Source: Helicobacter sp.
GTDB lineage: Bacteria; Campylobacterota; Campylobacteria; Campylobacterales; Helicobacteraceae
NCBI RefSeq assembly: GCF_022511165.1
Contig: NZ_JAFLSB010000034.1
Span: 1 to 15,521, forward strand
Direction of reading: 5' to 3'
DNA length: 15,521 nt
Of the stretch, positions 6,622 through 13,461 are shown one piece after another. Each line of letters opens with the position of its first letter. Positions within the stretch are counted from its first letter, which is position 1. The position numbers and the translations under genes are program-made. The notes beneath the pieces are model-generated. The model searched no databases. It was not told where the DNA came from and saw only the letters and a list, made by a program, of their open reading frames with translations.

Positions 6622-7764
6622 ATGCAAGTGGCACTTCAAGCACAAGATGGTAAAGCAAGAGCGCTTAATCTTACCCTTGCGCATTCCCAAGTGCAAACAC
6701 CTATCTTTATGCCTGTTGGCACGCAAGGTTGCGTCAAAGCCCTTGATAGCATTGACCTATCAACTCTTCTAGGGGCAAAAATTATCCTTGCAAATACCTA
6801 TCATATGTATTTGCGTATGGGCATAGAGAGACTTATTGAGCTTGGAGGGATTCACACTTTGAGTGCTTTTAATGGAAGTATTTTAAGCGATAGTGGGGGA
6901 TTCCAAGCCTTTAGCCTTAGTCAAAACACGCAAATAAGCGAGGAGGGCATTAGCTTTAAGTCTCATATTGATGGCTCAAAGCATTTTTTTTCGCCAGAGT
7001 TTGTGCTTGATGTGCAATATGCACTTAATAGTGATATTATGATGGTATTAGATGATTTGGTAGGGCTTCCTGCAAGTAAGGAGCGTTTGGCAGATTCTGT
7101 GCGGCGCACAAGTGATTGGGCGCAAAGAAGCCTTAATTATCACTACAAACAAAAACAAGAAGGCAAGGGTTTAGATAATCATCTTTTTGCGATTATCCAA
7201 GGTGGCACAGATACACATTTTCGCACACTTTCAGCCACTCAACTCACAAATATGGGAGAATTTGATGGCTTTGCGATTGGTGGATTAGCTGTGGGGGAGA
7301 AAACAGAGGAGATGTATGAGTGTATCACCCATACCACTGCCCTTATACCTCCACATAAACCGCGCTATCTTATGGGGGTGGGCACTCCCGAAAATATTAT
7401 TGAATCTATCGCGCTAGGTGTGGATATGTTTGATTGTGTAATGCCCACTCGCAATGCAAGAAATGCCACACTTTTTACACATTTTGGCAAAATCAATATT
7501 AAAGCTGCCAAATATGTAAATGACCAAAATCCTATTGATAGCAAATGCGATTGCTACACTTGCACCCATTTCACACGCGCTTATCTCTGCCATCTCTTTC
7601 GTTCAAACGAAATTACCTATCATCGCCTTGCTTCTTTACACAATTTACATTATTATTTACAACTCACAAGAGGAGCGAGAGAGGCGATTTTGGAGGGGAG
7701 ATTCAAGGCTTATCGCGCACTTTTTTACCAACTGCGAGAAATGGAGATACCTAATGAATATTAA
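6622..7764 (+). CDS. tgt: Queuine tRNA-ribosyltransferase (tRNA-guanine transglycosylase)
   Basis: This 380-residue enzyme replaces the wobble guanine (G34) of tRNA-Asp, -Asn, -His and -Tyr with preQ1, the first tRNA-level step of queuosine synthesis. Key features are LSDSGGFQAFSL (89-99, Asp90 general acid/base), IIQGG (191-195), the substrate-binding GGLAVGE (220-226), and FDCVMPTRNARN (270-281, with Asp271 the expected nucleophile). The zinc site is Cys309, Cys311, Cys314 and His340, a spacing identical to E. coli Tgt. It lies 21 bp after proC and overlaps rbfA by 11 bp. The window also encodes a tRNA-Asn(GUU), one of its substrates. The ribosome-binding site is weak. Confidence 0.97.
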   Translation: MQVALQAQDGKARALNLTLAHSQVQTPIFMPVGTQGCVKALDSIDLSTLLGAKIILANTYHMYLRMGIERLIELGGIHTLSAFNGSILSDSGGFQAFSLSQNTQISEEGISFKSHIDGSKHFFSPEFVLDVQYALNSDIMMVLDDLVGLPASKERLADSVRRTSDWAQRSLNYHYKQKQEGKGLDNHLFAIIQGGTDTHFRTLSATQLTNMGEFDGFAIGGLAVGEKTEEMYECITHTTALIPPHKPRYLMGVGTPENIIESIALGVDMFDCVMPTRNARNATLFTHFGKINIKAAKYVNDQNPIDSKCDCYTCTHFTRAYLCHLFRSNEITYHRLASLHNLHYYLQLTRGAREAILEGRFKAYRALFYQLREMEIPNEY

Positions 7765-8101
7765 GCAGCAACGCACACAATCGCTTCTGCAAGAAGTTTT
7801 ATCCGAGGCACTCTCCCAGCTTAATGATACACAGATTAATAATTTAAGCATTACTCGTGTAATATGCTCTAAGGGCAAACACAGCGCTGAAGTCTTTATC
7901 GAAGCCACAGATATAGCCCAAGATGAGAGAAAACTCATCGCCCAAAAGCTCAATAAAGCTCAAGGGATTCTTAAAGAGCATATTCTTAGCTCCACGCAAT
8001 GGTTTCGTGCGCCTGCTTTGCGCTTTAGTTTTGATGATTCCTTGCAAAATGCAAATACACTTGATTTATTCTTTGCACAAATTGCCCAAGAGAAGCACTA
8101 A
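7754..8101 (+). CDS. rbfA: Ribosome-binding factor A
   Basis: This 115-residue protein assists late maturation of the 30S subunit by binding near helix 1 of 16S rRNA. It shows the RbfA KH-like pattern: an N-terminal QQRTQSLLQEVLSEAL helix, the LSITRVICSKGKHSAEVFIEA strand pair (about 33-53), a helix ending KLNKAQGILKEHI, and RAPALRFSFDDS (about 79-90), equivalent to the [RK]-x-x-P-x-[IL]-x-F-x-x-D signature. The open frame extends upstream into tgt, but ATG 7754 is chosen because GGAG lies about 8 bases before it and the homology begins there. It overlaps the tgt end by 11 bp, and rimP starts 9 bp after its stop. Confidence 0.9.
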   Translation: MNIKQQRTQSLLQEVLSEALSQLNDTQINNLSITRVICSKGKHSAEVFIEATDIAQDERKLIAQKLNKAQGILKEHILSSTQWFRAPALRFSFDDSLQNANTLDLFFAQIAQEKH

Positions 8102-8110
8102 GGAGAGAGT

Positions 8111-8584
8111 ATGCTTTCACTTGCTACACAAGAAAAAATCGCCAAAATGGCTGCGAGTCTTGGACTTTATATCTATGAAATTGCGATGCTTAAAGAAAAT
8201 GAAAATTCTATTTTGCGCATAAGTATCACGCGCAAAGCCCCAATGCAAGTGCTAGATTCACATCATAGCAATGCTATTAGTCTGCAAGATTGTCAGAATC
8301 TAAGCGAGATGATTTCACCTCTGCTTGATGTAGAAGCCTCTCATCTCCCTAGCTATTATCTTGAGGTAAGCTCACCCGGACTAGAGAGAATCTTAAAAAC
8401 CCCTACGCATTATCATTTCTCGCTCGGCGAAGCAGTGAGCGTAAAACTCACAGATAAAAGGAATATTGAGGGGATTTTACAAAATGTGAATGAAAATGGC
8501 ATAGAGGTGCGCGTAAAAAATGAGATAAAATCTATCGCATTTACAGATATTAAAAAAACAAAGGTTACTTTTGCATTCAGTTGA
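8111..8584 (+). CDS. rimP: Ribosome maturation factor RimP
   Basis: This 157-residue cytoplasmic factor is needed for 30S subunit assembly. It carries the RimP signature YYLEVSSPGLERIL (about 81-94), preceded by the SLQDCQNLSEMISPLLD helix and followed by a C-terminal SH3-like barrel (VSVKLTDKRNIEGIL and VRVKNEIKSIAFTDIKK). The AAGGAGAG ribosome-binding site ends a few bases before the ATG. The gene is placed with rbfA, as in many bacteria, but infB, which usually belongs to this group, is not next to it here. The last 14 bases overlap the beginning of ribD. Confidence 0.93.
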   Translation: MLSLATQEKIAKMAASLGLYIYEIAMLKENENSILRISITRKAPMQVLDSHHSNAISLQDCQNLSEMISPLLDVEASHLPSYYLEVSSPGLERILKTPTHYHFSLGEAVSVKLTDKRNIEGILQNVNENGIEVRVKNEIKSIAFTDIKKTKVTFAFS

Positions 8585-9599
8585 TGAACTCTTATTGCAG
8601 TATTGTTGCACACTTGCGTGGGAGCACCAAACTCTTGCATTGCCTAACCCCAGTGTAGGCGCGGTGGTTGTCGCTCCAGATGGACGCATTATAGGTACAG
8701 GTGTGCATATCATCGCAGGCTCTCCTCACGCTGAAGTGCTTGCTATACAAAAAGCATATTATGAACTTACCCAAGACAAGGAGATTTTGTTTTATCAAAG
8801 CAGTGCGGATATTCACCAATACATACTCAATCATCATCAGGGTATTTTTAGTCAATGCAGTCTTTATGTGAGCCTAGAACCCTGCAATCATCAAGGCAAA
8901 ACGCCTCCTTGTGCTACACTTATAGCCGCGCTTTGCTTTGCTAAAGTCTGTATTGCTCACTCTGAATCTAACGCCCTAGCCACAGGTGGCTTAGCCCATC
9001 TCTTAAAGCATAACATCAATGCTTTTATTACGCAAAGCTCGGCAATAAAGCATTATGCAAAATCCTTGCTTTTGCCTTTTGAGATTTTACGCACAAAGGG
9101 GCGATTTGTGCTTTTTAAACTCGCTCAAAGGCTTGATGGCAGCTATAAAAATGGGCGTATATCTTGCCAAGATTCACGCATTTTTACGCATAATCAACGT
9201 AGCGTGTGCGATTACATCTGTATTTCAGGTGCAACCTTAAGGGCAGATAATCCTAAACTTAATGCGCGCTATGCTACACCTCCTTACAATAGCTTAGCCG
9301 CGCCCCAAGTGCTTGTCTTTTCACATCTTTTGCAACAACTAAGTGAATCTAATCCCGCTCTTTTACATCGTGTGCATTTTAGCTCAAATATCCTTGATGT
9401 GCGCGATTTAAAAGGATTTATTATCATCGAGGGAGGATTAAGCCTTTTAGAAAGTATGAGAGAAGAAATTGATATGCTTCTTTTGCTCAAATCCCCATAT
9501 ACAATACAAAATGAGGAGATGCGCACAAGCTTTGATGAGCATTTTACTTTAATTGCTCAAATGAGTATAGGCGAGGACATCGCATTATGGCTTGTGTAG
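8571..9599 (+). CDS. ribD: Bifunctional riboflavin biosynthesis protein RibD (deaminase/reductase)
   Basis: This 342-residue enzyme deaminates the GTP-derived pyrimidine and then reduces its ribosyl side chain, two steps of riboflavin synthesis. The deaminase domain (1-about 150) has NPSVGAVVV (26-34), zinc ligand His53 and Glu55 in SPHAEV, and Cys105 and Cys114 in PCNHQGKTPPC. The reductase domain (about 175-342) has FKLAQRLDG (182-190), GATLRADNPKL (220-230) and IIIEGGLSLL (284-293). The gap between the HAE and PCxxxGxTPPC motifs is about 27 residues longer than in E. coli RibD, giving an insert at about 66-92. Translation probably starts at TTG 8571, with AAAGG 6 bases upstream; no ATG is available before the conserved region. 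It overlaps rimP by 14 bp and the next gene by 13 bp. Confidence 0.93.
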   Translation: MHSVDELLLQYCCTLAWEHQTLALPNPSVGAVVVAPDGRIIGTGVHIIAGSPHAEVLAIQKAYYELTQDKEILFYQSSADIHQYILNHHQGIFSQCSLYVSLEPCNHQGKTPPCATLIAALCFAKVCIAHSESNALATGGLAHLLKHNINAFITQSSAIKHYAKSLLLPFEILRTKGRFVLFKLAQRLDGSYKNGRISCQDSRIFTHNQRSVCDYICISGATLRADNPKLNARYATPPYNSLAAPQVLVFSHLLQQLSESNPALLHRVHFSSNILDVRDLKGFIIIEGGLSLLESMREEIDMLLLLKSPYTIQNEEMRTSFDEHFTLIAQMSIGEDIALWLV

Positions 9600-10327
9600 A
9601 TATTTATCAGCTTGAAAATGGTTATTGCTACAATACAGATAGCTTGATTCTTGCACATTTTGCAAAAAACTTTCTCAAAAAACATTACAGCATTTTAGAT
9701 ATTGGTGCAGGAAGCGGTATCTTAGGAATCCTCTGTGCAAGGGAGATTCTTACTCTAGGTGGCAAACCAAACTTAACTCTTGTGGAAAAAGATGAGATAA
9801 TGAGTGCTTTTGCACGCAAAAACAGCGCACTTTTTAACGCAATCGTGCATTGTATAGATTTTTTAGACTTTATGCCAAGTGAAAAATTTGACTTCCTTAT
9901 TAGCAATCCGCCATTTTATACTAAAGGTGCGCTACTTGGAGATAATGCACATAAAAATATGGCAAGATTCCAGCATTTTTTGCCTCCGCAATCCTTATTT
10001 GCACATATAAAACGCACTCTCAAGCCAAATGGTGTATTGTGTATGTGTTATGATGCAAGACTTTGTGCAGAAATTTTTTATGAAGCAAAAAAAAATGGCT
10101 TACATATTGATGTAGCGCGATTTGTGCATTCTCTCTCCAATAGAGAAGCAAATCTTGTGCTTTTTAAAGCTCGGATTCAATCTAAATCTCCCCTGCGTAT
10201 TCTGCCCCCACTTTTCACGCATTTAAGCCCAGCGCAAACTGATAATACACCAGAGCTTAAAGATATTTATGCGTGGGCACAAACGCGGAGTATTAAAATC
10301 ACCCAAGATGCCTTAGAATCACTCTAA
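9587..10327 (+). CDS. N6-adenine methyltransferase, TrmN6/YfiC-like (COG4123 type)
   Basis: This 246-residue Rossmann-fold methyltransferase uses SAM. Motif I is ILDIGAGSGILGIL (36-49), the acidic residue after strand 2 is in LTLVEKDE (63-70), and the amino-methyltransferase motif IV is SNPPFY (106-111), typical of enzymes that methylate exocyclic amino groups. The YQLENGYCYNTDSLILAHF start (7-25) matches the YfiC/TrmN6 family, which modifies A37 of tRNA-Val in E. coli. Whether this homologue has the same tRNA target is inferred. It starts inside the ribD end with a 13-bp overlap and closes the plus-strand operon. The next 344 bp hold no intact gene. Confidence 0.8.
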   Translation: MACVDIYQLENGYCYNTDSLILAHFAKNFLKKHYSILDIGAGSGILGILCAREILTLGGKPNLTLVEKDEIMSAFARKNSALFNAIVHCIDFLDFMPSEKFDFLISNPPFYTKGALLGDNAHKNMARFQHFLPPQSLFAHIKRTLKPNGVLCMCYDARLCAEIFYEAKKNGLHIDVARFVHSLSNREANLVLFKARIQSKSPLRILPPLFTHLSPAQTDNTPELKDIYAWAQTRSIKITQDALESL

Positions 10328-10671
10328 AAATGATAAAATAGCATAGCCATAAACAAAGAGAAACGAGATACAAAGAAACTTCCTTGCTTATTAGGTAAAT
10401 TATTGAACATCACATAATATTTGAGGAGTAAAACCCACTACACTTAAGCAAACCTACCTTCAATAATGCACTTACTGATAAAAACTAGTTAAATACAATG
10501 ATAAAAAACAAAAGCTATGCACAGATAATGTAGATTTGCCAAATTTATTAGGAATTAAAAGGAAGCACTATACAGAATGCTTTGGCTTTGTAACGCACAA
10601 ATGGACAAGCTTAGGAGGTAGATTGCTAAAACTTCAGTTTTAAGCAAAAAGATTCAAAATACAAGGCTATT
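10328..10671. other. Gene-free stretch that looks like decayed coding sequence
   Basis: There is no intact ORF on either strand in these 344 bp between two convergent units. The sequence is AT-rich but alternates among frames that each stay open for 25-55 codons, which suggests an old coding region broken by stops and shifts rather than a designed regulatory region. No strong terminator was found. The dyad AAAACT/AGTTTT (10628-10641) is too short and AT-rich to be convincing. Confidence 0.5.
10482..10643 (+). pseudogene. Possible gene remnant, family not recognised
   Basis: This 53-codon stretch is open between TAA (10479-10481) and TAA (10641-10643) and has no ATG. Its translation has a protein-like composition, with mixed charges and several Trp/Phe/Tyr/Cys residues, including LPNLLGIKRKHYTECFGF and THKWTSLGGRLLKLQF. 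This is unlike the lysine/asparagine/isoleucine-poor-complexity output expected from AT-rich noncoding DNA. I read it as the C-terminal end of a lost gene, but I cannot name the family. Confidence 0.35.
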
Positions 10672-11082
10672 TTAAGATTCAAGAATAGCTTTATTGTCTA
10701 AAATCCTCTTTACCTTGACTTTATCGCCTTCTTTGAATAAATGATTAGCATCTTCATACGCCCATAAAGTGCCTTTAAAATACACCATACCTTCTCGTAT
10801 CTCGCCCTCTCCACCCTCGCATAGCTTATCCTCATACACTTGAGAGCGATTAAACCATTTTTTTATAGGCTTTCGCAACGCTATAAGCGAAAAAAATGAG
10901 AAAAAGCAAATACTTATAGCCTGCCACACAAAGGAATTTCCAAAAGTCTCAAAGCCGATAAAAAACTCTAAAACCGATGTAATACATAGCCCAATGCCAA
11001 TAAAAAATAAGAAAAATGAGCCAAAAAAAATTTCAGCAATAATCATCACCATACCAGCACCTAAAAGCATAAGAGCTGACAT
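10672..11082 (-). CDS. NfeD-like membrane protein with C-terminal OB-fold domain
   Basis: This 136-residue protein has two to three hydrophobic segments in its first half (about 2-43 and 51-69), a basic stretch (RKPIKKWFNRSQ), and a soluble C-terminal domain (about 85-136). The pattern EGGEGEIREGMVYFKGTLW, followed by GDKVKVKRILDNKAIL, is typical of the NfeD OB fold: an initial G-x-G, a central W, and the closing V-x-[RK]-[IV]-x-x-x-x-L strand. The short type without a protease domain is usually encoded next to an SPFH protein and is thought to work with it in membrane organisation or quality control. That holds here: the SPFH gene lies 84 bp upstream on the same strand. AAGGAG lies 7 bases before the ATG. 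The in vivo function is inferred from the family. Confidence 0.85.
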   Translation of the reverse strand: MSALMLLGAGMVMIIAEIFFGSFFLFFIGIGLCITSVLEFFIGFETFGNSFVWQAISICFFSFFSLIALRKPIKKWFNRSQVYEDKLCEGGEGEIREGMVYFKGTLWAYEDANHLFKEGDKVKVKRILDNKAILES

Positions 11083-11166
11083 CTTTTTCTCCTTATATTT
11101 TACAATCTAATTTTATCGCTTACTCTCAATCTTACTTATGGAAAATAAGGACAAACTTTTTCTTAC

Positions 11167-12069
11167 TTAATCCTTAGATTTTTTGGCTAAAAAATCATTA
11201 ATAACACTTAAACCACCGATAAACTCACTTGTTTCGTAAGGAATAATTACCTTATCCTTGCTTGGATTCTTAGAGAGTTCATTAAATGCACTAATACGCT
11301 CTTTTGTGAGCAAAAACTCCGCAGCCTGTGCGCTTTTTGCCATTTGGTTAGCAATCAGCTCCATTGCATCGCTTTGTCCTTGTGCAAGAGCGATTTGCTC
11401 GTATTTTTTCGCATCAGCCATTCTCTCTATGGCTTCAGCTTGTAGCACCTTTTCTTGTTTGAGGGCTTCAGCATTGCGTATGAGAGCTTCTTTTTCGGCT
11501 TGTGCTTTAAGCTCAATGGCTCTTTTTTCGCGCTCTGCTTTCATTTGGAGATTCATTGCGACTTCAATATCACGTGGCACAGAAATTTCACTAATCTCTA
11601 CACGCATAATTTTCACACCCCAGTTATTTGCTGCATCACCCAAAGCCACCTGCAAGGCGGCATTAAGTCGATCACGAGATGAGAGTGAATCATCAAGATT
11701 AATGCGCCCTATTTCGCCTCTAAGCGTAGTTGTTGCAAGGTTTGCAATGGCATTTTTATAATCATTAACGCTATATACAGCAGATTTGGCATCAAATATT
11801 TTTAAAAATACGATTCCATCGATATTTATATTCACATTATCTTTTGTAATTACCTGTTGTCGCCCAATATCTATCATCTGCTCACGCGCGCTCACTACTG
11901 CACTTACCCTATCAATCACAGGCACAATAAAATGAAAACCGCCCTCAAGCACTCTATGGAATCTCCCTAAACGCTCAATAATAGCTATATCTGTTTGGGA
12001 AATGATTTTTACCCCCATAAATAGCACGGCTACACAAAGTATTAAGATTACTAACGCAAAAATTAACAT
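11167..12069 (-). CDS. SPFH/stomatin-prohibitin family membrane protein (QmcA/slipin-like)
   Basis: This 300-residue protein has one N-terminal membrane segment (about 1-21), then an SPFH domain with QTDIAIIERLGRF (25-37), GGFHFIVPVIDRV (43-55), ITKDNVNINIDGIVFLKI and LRGEIGRINLDD. A long charged coiled coil follows (about 175-235, rich in A, E and K). Such proteins form large ring or cage-like oligomers on the inner membrane, often with NfeD partners or the FtsH protease. The tail ends in FLAKKSKD. An AGGAG ribosome-binding site and a good promoter precede it, and the NfeD-like gene follows, so the pair is probably an operon. QmcA, YbbK and slipin are overlapping names for this family; I cannot choose between them by eye. 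Confidence 0.92.
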   Translation of the reverse strand: MLIFALVILILCVAVLFMGVKIISQTDIAIIERLGRFHRVLEGGFHFIVPVIDRVSAVVSAREQMIDIGRQQVITKDNVNINIDGIVFLKIFDAKSAVYSVNDYKNAIANLATTTLRGEIGRINLDDSLSSRDRLNAALQVALGDAANNWGVKIMRVEISEISVPRDIEVAMNLQMKAEREKRAIELKAQAEKEALIRNAEALKQEKVLQAEAIERMADAKKYEQIALAQGQSDAMELIANQMAKSAQAAEFLLTKERISAFNELSKNPSKDKVIIPYETSEFIGGLSVINDFLAKKSKD

Positions 12070-12137
12070 TATCTACTCCTAAAAATTTGAAACTTTTAAA
12101 TCTTCTCTATTAAGCTATAAACTGAATTTATCCCACG

Positions 12138-12166
12138 ATTATAACGATAGATTCTAAAAAATACAA
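12138..12166 (-). promoter_or_regulatory. Promoter of the SPFH-NfeD pair
   Basis: On the minus strand, TTGTAT (12161-12166), a 17-bp spacer and a perfect TATAAT (12138-12143). The transcription start is expected near 12131, leaving a leader of about 62 bases before the SPFH start codon. Confidence 0.6.
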
Positions 12167-12182
12167 GCCACGCTTAGAATCT
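12149..12182. repeat. 9-bp inverted repeat over the SPFH promoter -35 region
   Basis: AGATTCTAA (12149-12157) and TTAGAATCT (12174-12182) form a perfect dyad with a 16-bp centre. It brackets the -35 box. It may be an operator, or the transcribed end of the upstream CMD gene. AGATTC/GAATCT words are frequent throughout this genome, so chance is possible. Confidence 0.35.
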
Positions 12183-12259
12183 AAAGGTATCTTTACTCAA
12201 TTAAAGAGATTTAAAGGAGAAAGATTATCAATTTTAGAGATATAAGGACTTTTATAAAC

Positions 12260-13153
12260 TCATTTTGGGGGTGCAATCTCATCAAGCGCACTTAAAGCAT
12301 TAAGACTTCGCGGATAGCCAATATAAGGCACAAGAGCAGTTACCACAGCAATTAATCTCTCTCTATCATTGCCAATTTTGAGATTCCCCGCAATATGTGC
12401 CTTCACTTGAGCATCTGCCCCACCAAGCGAGAGAATATATACAAATGTAAGTAGCTCACGAAATGGCAAACTTAGCCCTCCTCTGGTGTAATAATCCCCA
12501 AAGCAATTTGCACTCAAAAAAGTGCGGATATGCTTTATATCCTCTGGTGCGGCTGCATTGCCCTTATCAATGGCTTCACCAAATATCATACGCTGAATTT
12601 CTAATCCCTTTTGCTGTCTATTTTTTCGCGTAGTTGTCGCTTGAGAGGCTAAAGGCAATGTAATGTTGTGTTGCGTAAAAATCTCATTGGCTGCATTAAT
12701 AAAATCTATGCTCTTGCCGCTACCTACATAAGGCGTGGCTTGGTAAATAATCTCCTTAATGGCAAGAGGTGAGACATTATTTTTAAGCGCTGCTTGCATT
12801 ATTGCCTTAAACTCACTCAAAGCAGGAATTGCCACAAGCGAGGCAAGAATAATCATTAGATTCTCCTGAAGTTCAAGCTTGGAATGGCTAGGCACTTCAT
12901 CAAAGGCAAAATTGACATAATTACTAAAAAATTCCGGGTCGCTTTGTGCGAGTGGCACATCAGTGCTGCCAAAGAGTGTTTCAAAGCGCTGCTTTGCTGT
13001 TTGAGTAAGTTGTGGTTTCATTGTTTGCTCCTGTGATGTTGTGGGAGTATAGGCGCGATTGTGCATAAAATACGCGCCACCTGCACCCAAAATTCCCAAG
13101 CCAATAGTGGCTTTAAGTGAAGTTTTGAGGAATTTTCTACGATGATTGCGCAT
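12260..13153 (-). CDS. Tat-exported tandem carboxymuconolactone decarboxylase family protein
   Basis: This 297-residue protein begins MRNHRRKFLKTS, a twin-arginine signal (RRKFLK, residues 5-10) with the hydrophobic stretch ATIGLGILGAGGAY (15-28), so it should be exported folded to the periplasm. Two CMD-like helical domains follow (about 80-160 and 200-290). The second shows GGLSLPFRELLTFVYILSLGG, then AQVKAHIAGNLKIG and VVTALVPYIGYPRSLNAL, the order seen in gamma-carboxymuconolactone decarboxylases and relatives. The CxxC of AhpD-type enzymes is missing; only one Cys is seen in the mature part (SANCFGD). The true substrate is unknown. The family includes decarboxylases, alkylhydroperoxidase relatives and carbonyl-stress proteins. 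GGGAG lies 6 bases before the ATG. A MerR-type promoter lies upstream, and the neighbours (AKR and hydrolase) point to redox or electrophile metabolism. Confidence 0.85.
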   Translation of the reverse strand: MRNHRRKFLKTSLKATIGLGILGAGGAYFMHNRAYTPTTSQEQTMKPQLTQTAKQRFETLFGSTDVPLAQSDPEFFSNYVNFAFDEVPSHSKLELQENLMIILASLVAIPALSEFKAIMQAALKNNVSPLAIKEIIYQATPYVGSGKSIDFINAANEIFTQHNITLPLASQATTTRKNRQQKGLEIQRMIFGEAIDKGNAAAPEDIKHIRTFLSANCFGDYYTRGGLSLPFRELLTFVYILSLGGADAQVKAHIAGNLKIGNDRERLIAVVTALVPYIGYPRSLNALSALDEIAPPK

Positions 13154-13187
13154 TACTCTCCCTTAAGAATCTTAAAATAATGATGCA

Positions 13188-13218
13188 ATTATAAAACCTA
13201 AGAGTAGGTATTTGTCAA
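13188..13218 (-). promoter_or_regulatory. MerR-type promoter of the CMD gene: 19-bp spacer with internal dyad
   Basis: On the minus strand there is a perfect TTGACA (13213-13218), a 19-bp spacer and a perfect TATAAT (13188-13193). The spacer holds the dyad ACCTA-4 bp-TAGGT (13196-13209), extended with one mismatch to AA/TT on both sides. It is centred in the spacer. Perfect boxes with an over-long spacer containing a dyad are the hallmark of promoters twisted into activity by MerR-family regulators. No MerR gene is in the window. Confidence 0.6.
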
Positions 13219-13266
13219 GGTATGGAAAATATATTAACAAGAGCAAATAAAGAAATTTTATAAGGC

Positions 13267-13274
13267 GGGGGGGG
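13267..13274. repeat. Homopolymeric G8 tract
   Basis: Eight consecutive G on the plus strand (C8 in the direction of transcription) lie 7 bp after the tRNA-Asn 3' end and about 50 bp upstream of the CMD promoter -35. Such tracts are unusual in this AT-rich sequence and in Helicobacter are typical slippage sites, but this one is not in a coding region. Confidence 0.7.
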
Positions 13275-13281
13275 TTGTGTA

Positions 13282-13356
13282 TGGCTCCGGATGCAGGATT
13301 CGAACCTGCGACCAAGTGGTTAACAGCCACCTACTCTACCGCTGAGCTAATCCGGA
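13282..13356 (-). tRNA. tRNA-Asn (anticodon GUU)
   Basis: This 75-nt cloverleaf lies on the minus strand. The acceptor arms TCCGGAT and ATCCGGA pair over 7 bp, followed by discriminator G and an encoded CCA. The D-arm region reads TAGCTCAGCGGTAGAG, the anticodon loop is CTGTTAA with anticodon GTT, and the T arm GCAGG-TTCGAAT-CCTGC is perfect. As a GUN tRNA it is a natural substrate of the Tgt enzyme encoded in the same window. It stands alone between the AKR and CMD genes. Confidence 0.97.
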
Positions 13357-13377
13357 ATATCAAATTTGTGAGTAAAT

Positions 13378-13411
13378 AAAAGGCGCGATTATACTTAAAA
13401 CCGCGCCTTTT
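13378..13411. terminator. Terminator-like perfect dyad between the AKR gene and tRNA-Asn
   Basis: The arms AAAAGGCGCG (13378-13387) and CGCGCCTTTT (13402-13411) pair over 10 bp around a 14-base loop. On the minus strand a GC-rich stem would be followed by TTTT, so it could end transcripts coming out of the hydrolase-AKR operon. The same bases contain the tRNA promoter -10 in the loop. Confidence 0.6.
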
Positions 13412-13416
13412 GTCAA
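13388..13416 (-). promoter_or_regulatory. Full-consensus promoter of tRNA-Asn
   Basis: On the minus strand TTGACA (13411-13416), exactly 17 bp, then TATAAT (13388-13393). Every position matches the sigma-70 consensus. The bases just after the -10 are CGCGCC, the kind of GC-rich discriminator expected at stringently controlled stable-RNA promoters. Transcription would start near 13381, about 25 bases before the tRNA. Confidence 0.8.
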
Positions 13417-13461
13417 GCTACCGCCCTTAAATAAGCCCCTTTTCATTCATAAAACGAATTC

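Noticed and set aside
7520..7753. Long open frame upstream of and in frame with rbfA inside tgt
   Set aside because: The extra 78 codons have no RbfA similarity and overlap conserved Tgt codons including the zinc site. The start with a ribosome-binding site is at 7754.
10628..10641. Terminator after the trmN6-like gene (AAAACT/AGTTTT)
   Set aside because: The stem is 6 bp and AT-rich with a 2-base loop and no T-run; it is too weak to call.
11258..11761. 167-codon plus-strand ORF opposite the SPFH gene
   Set aside because: Its composition (repeated Ala, Ser, Cys, Phe) is what the antisense of the Glu/Ala/Lys-rich coiled coil would give.
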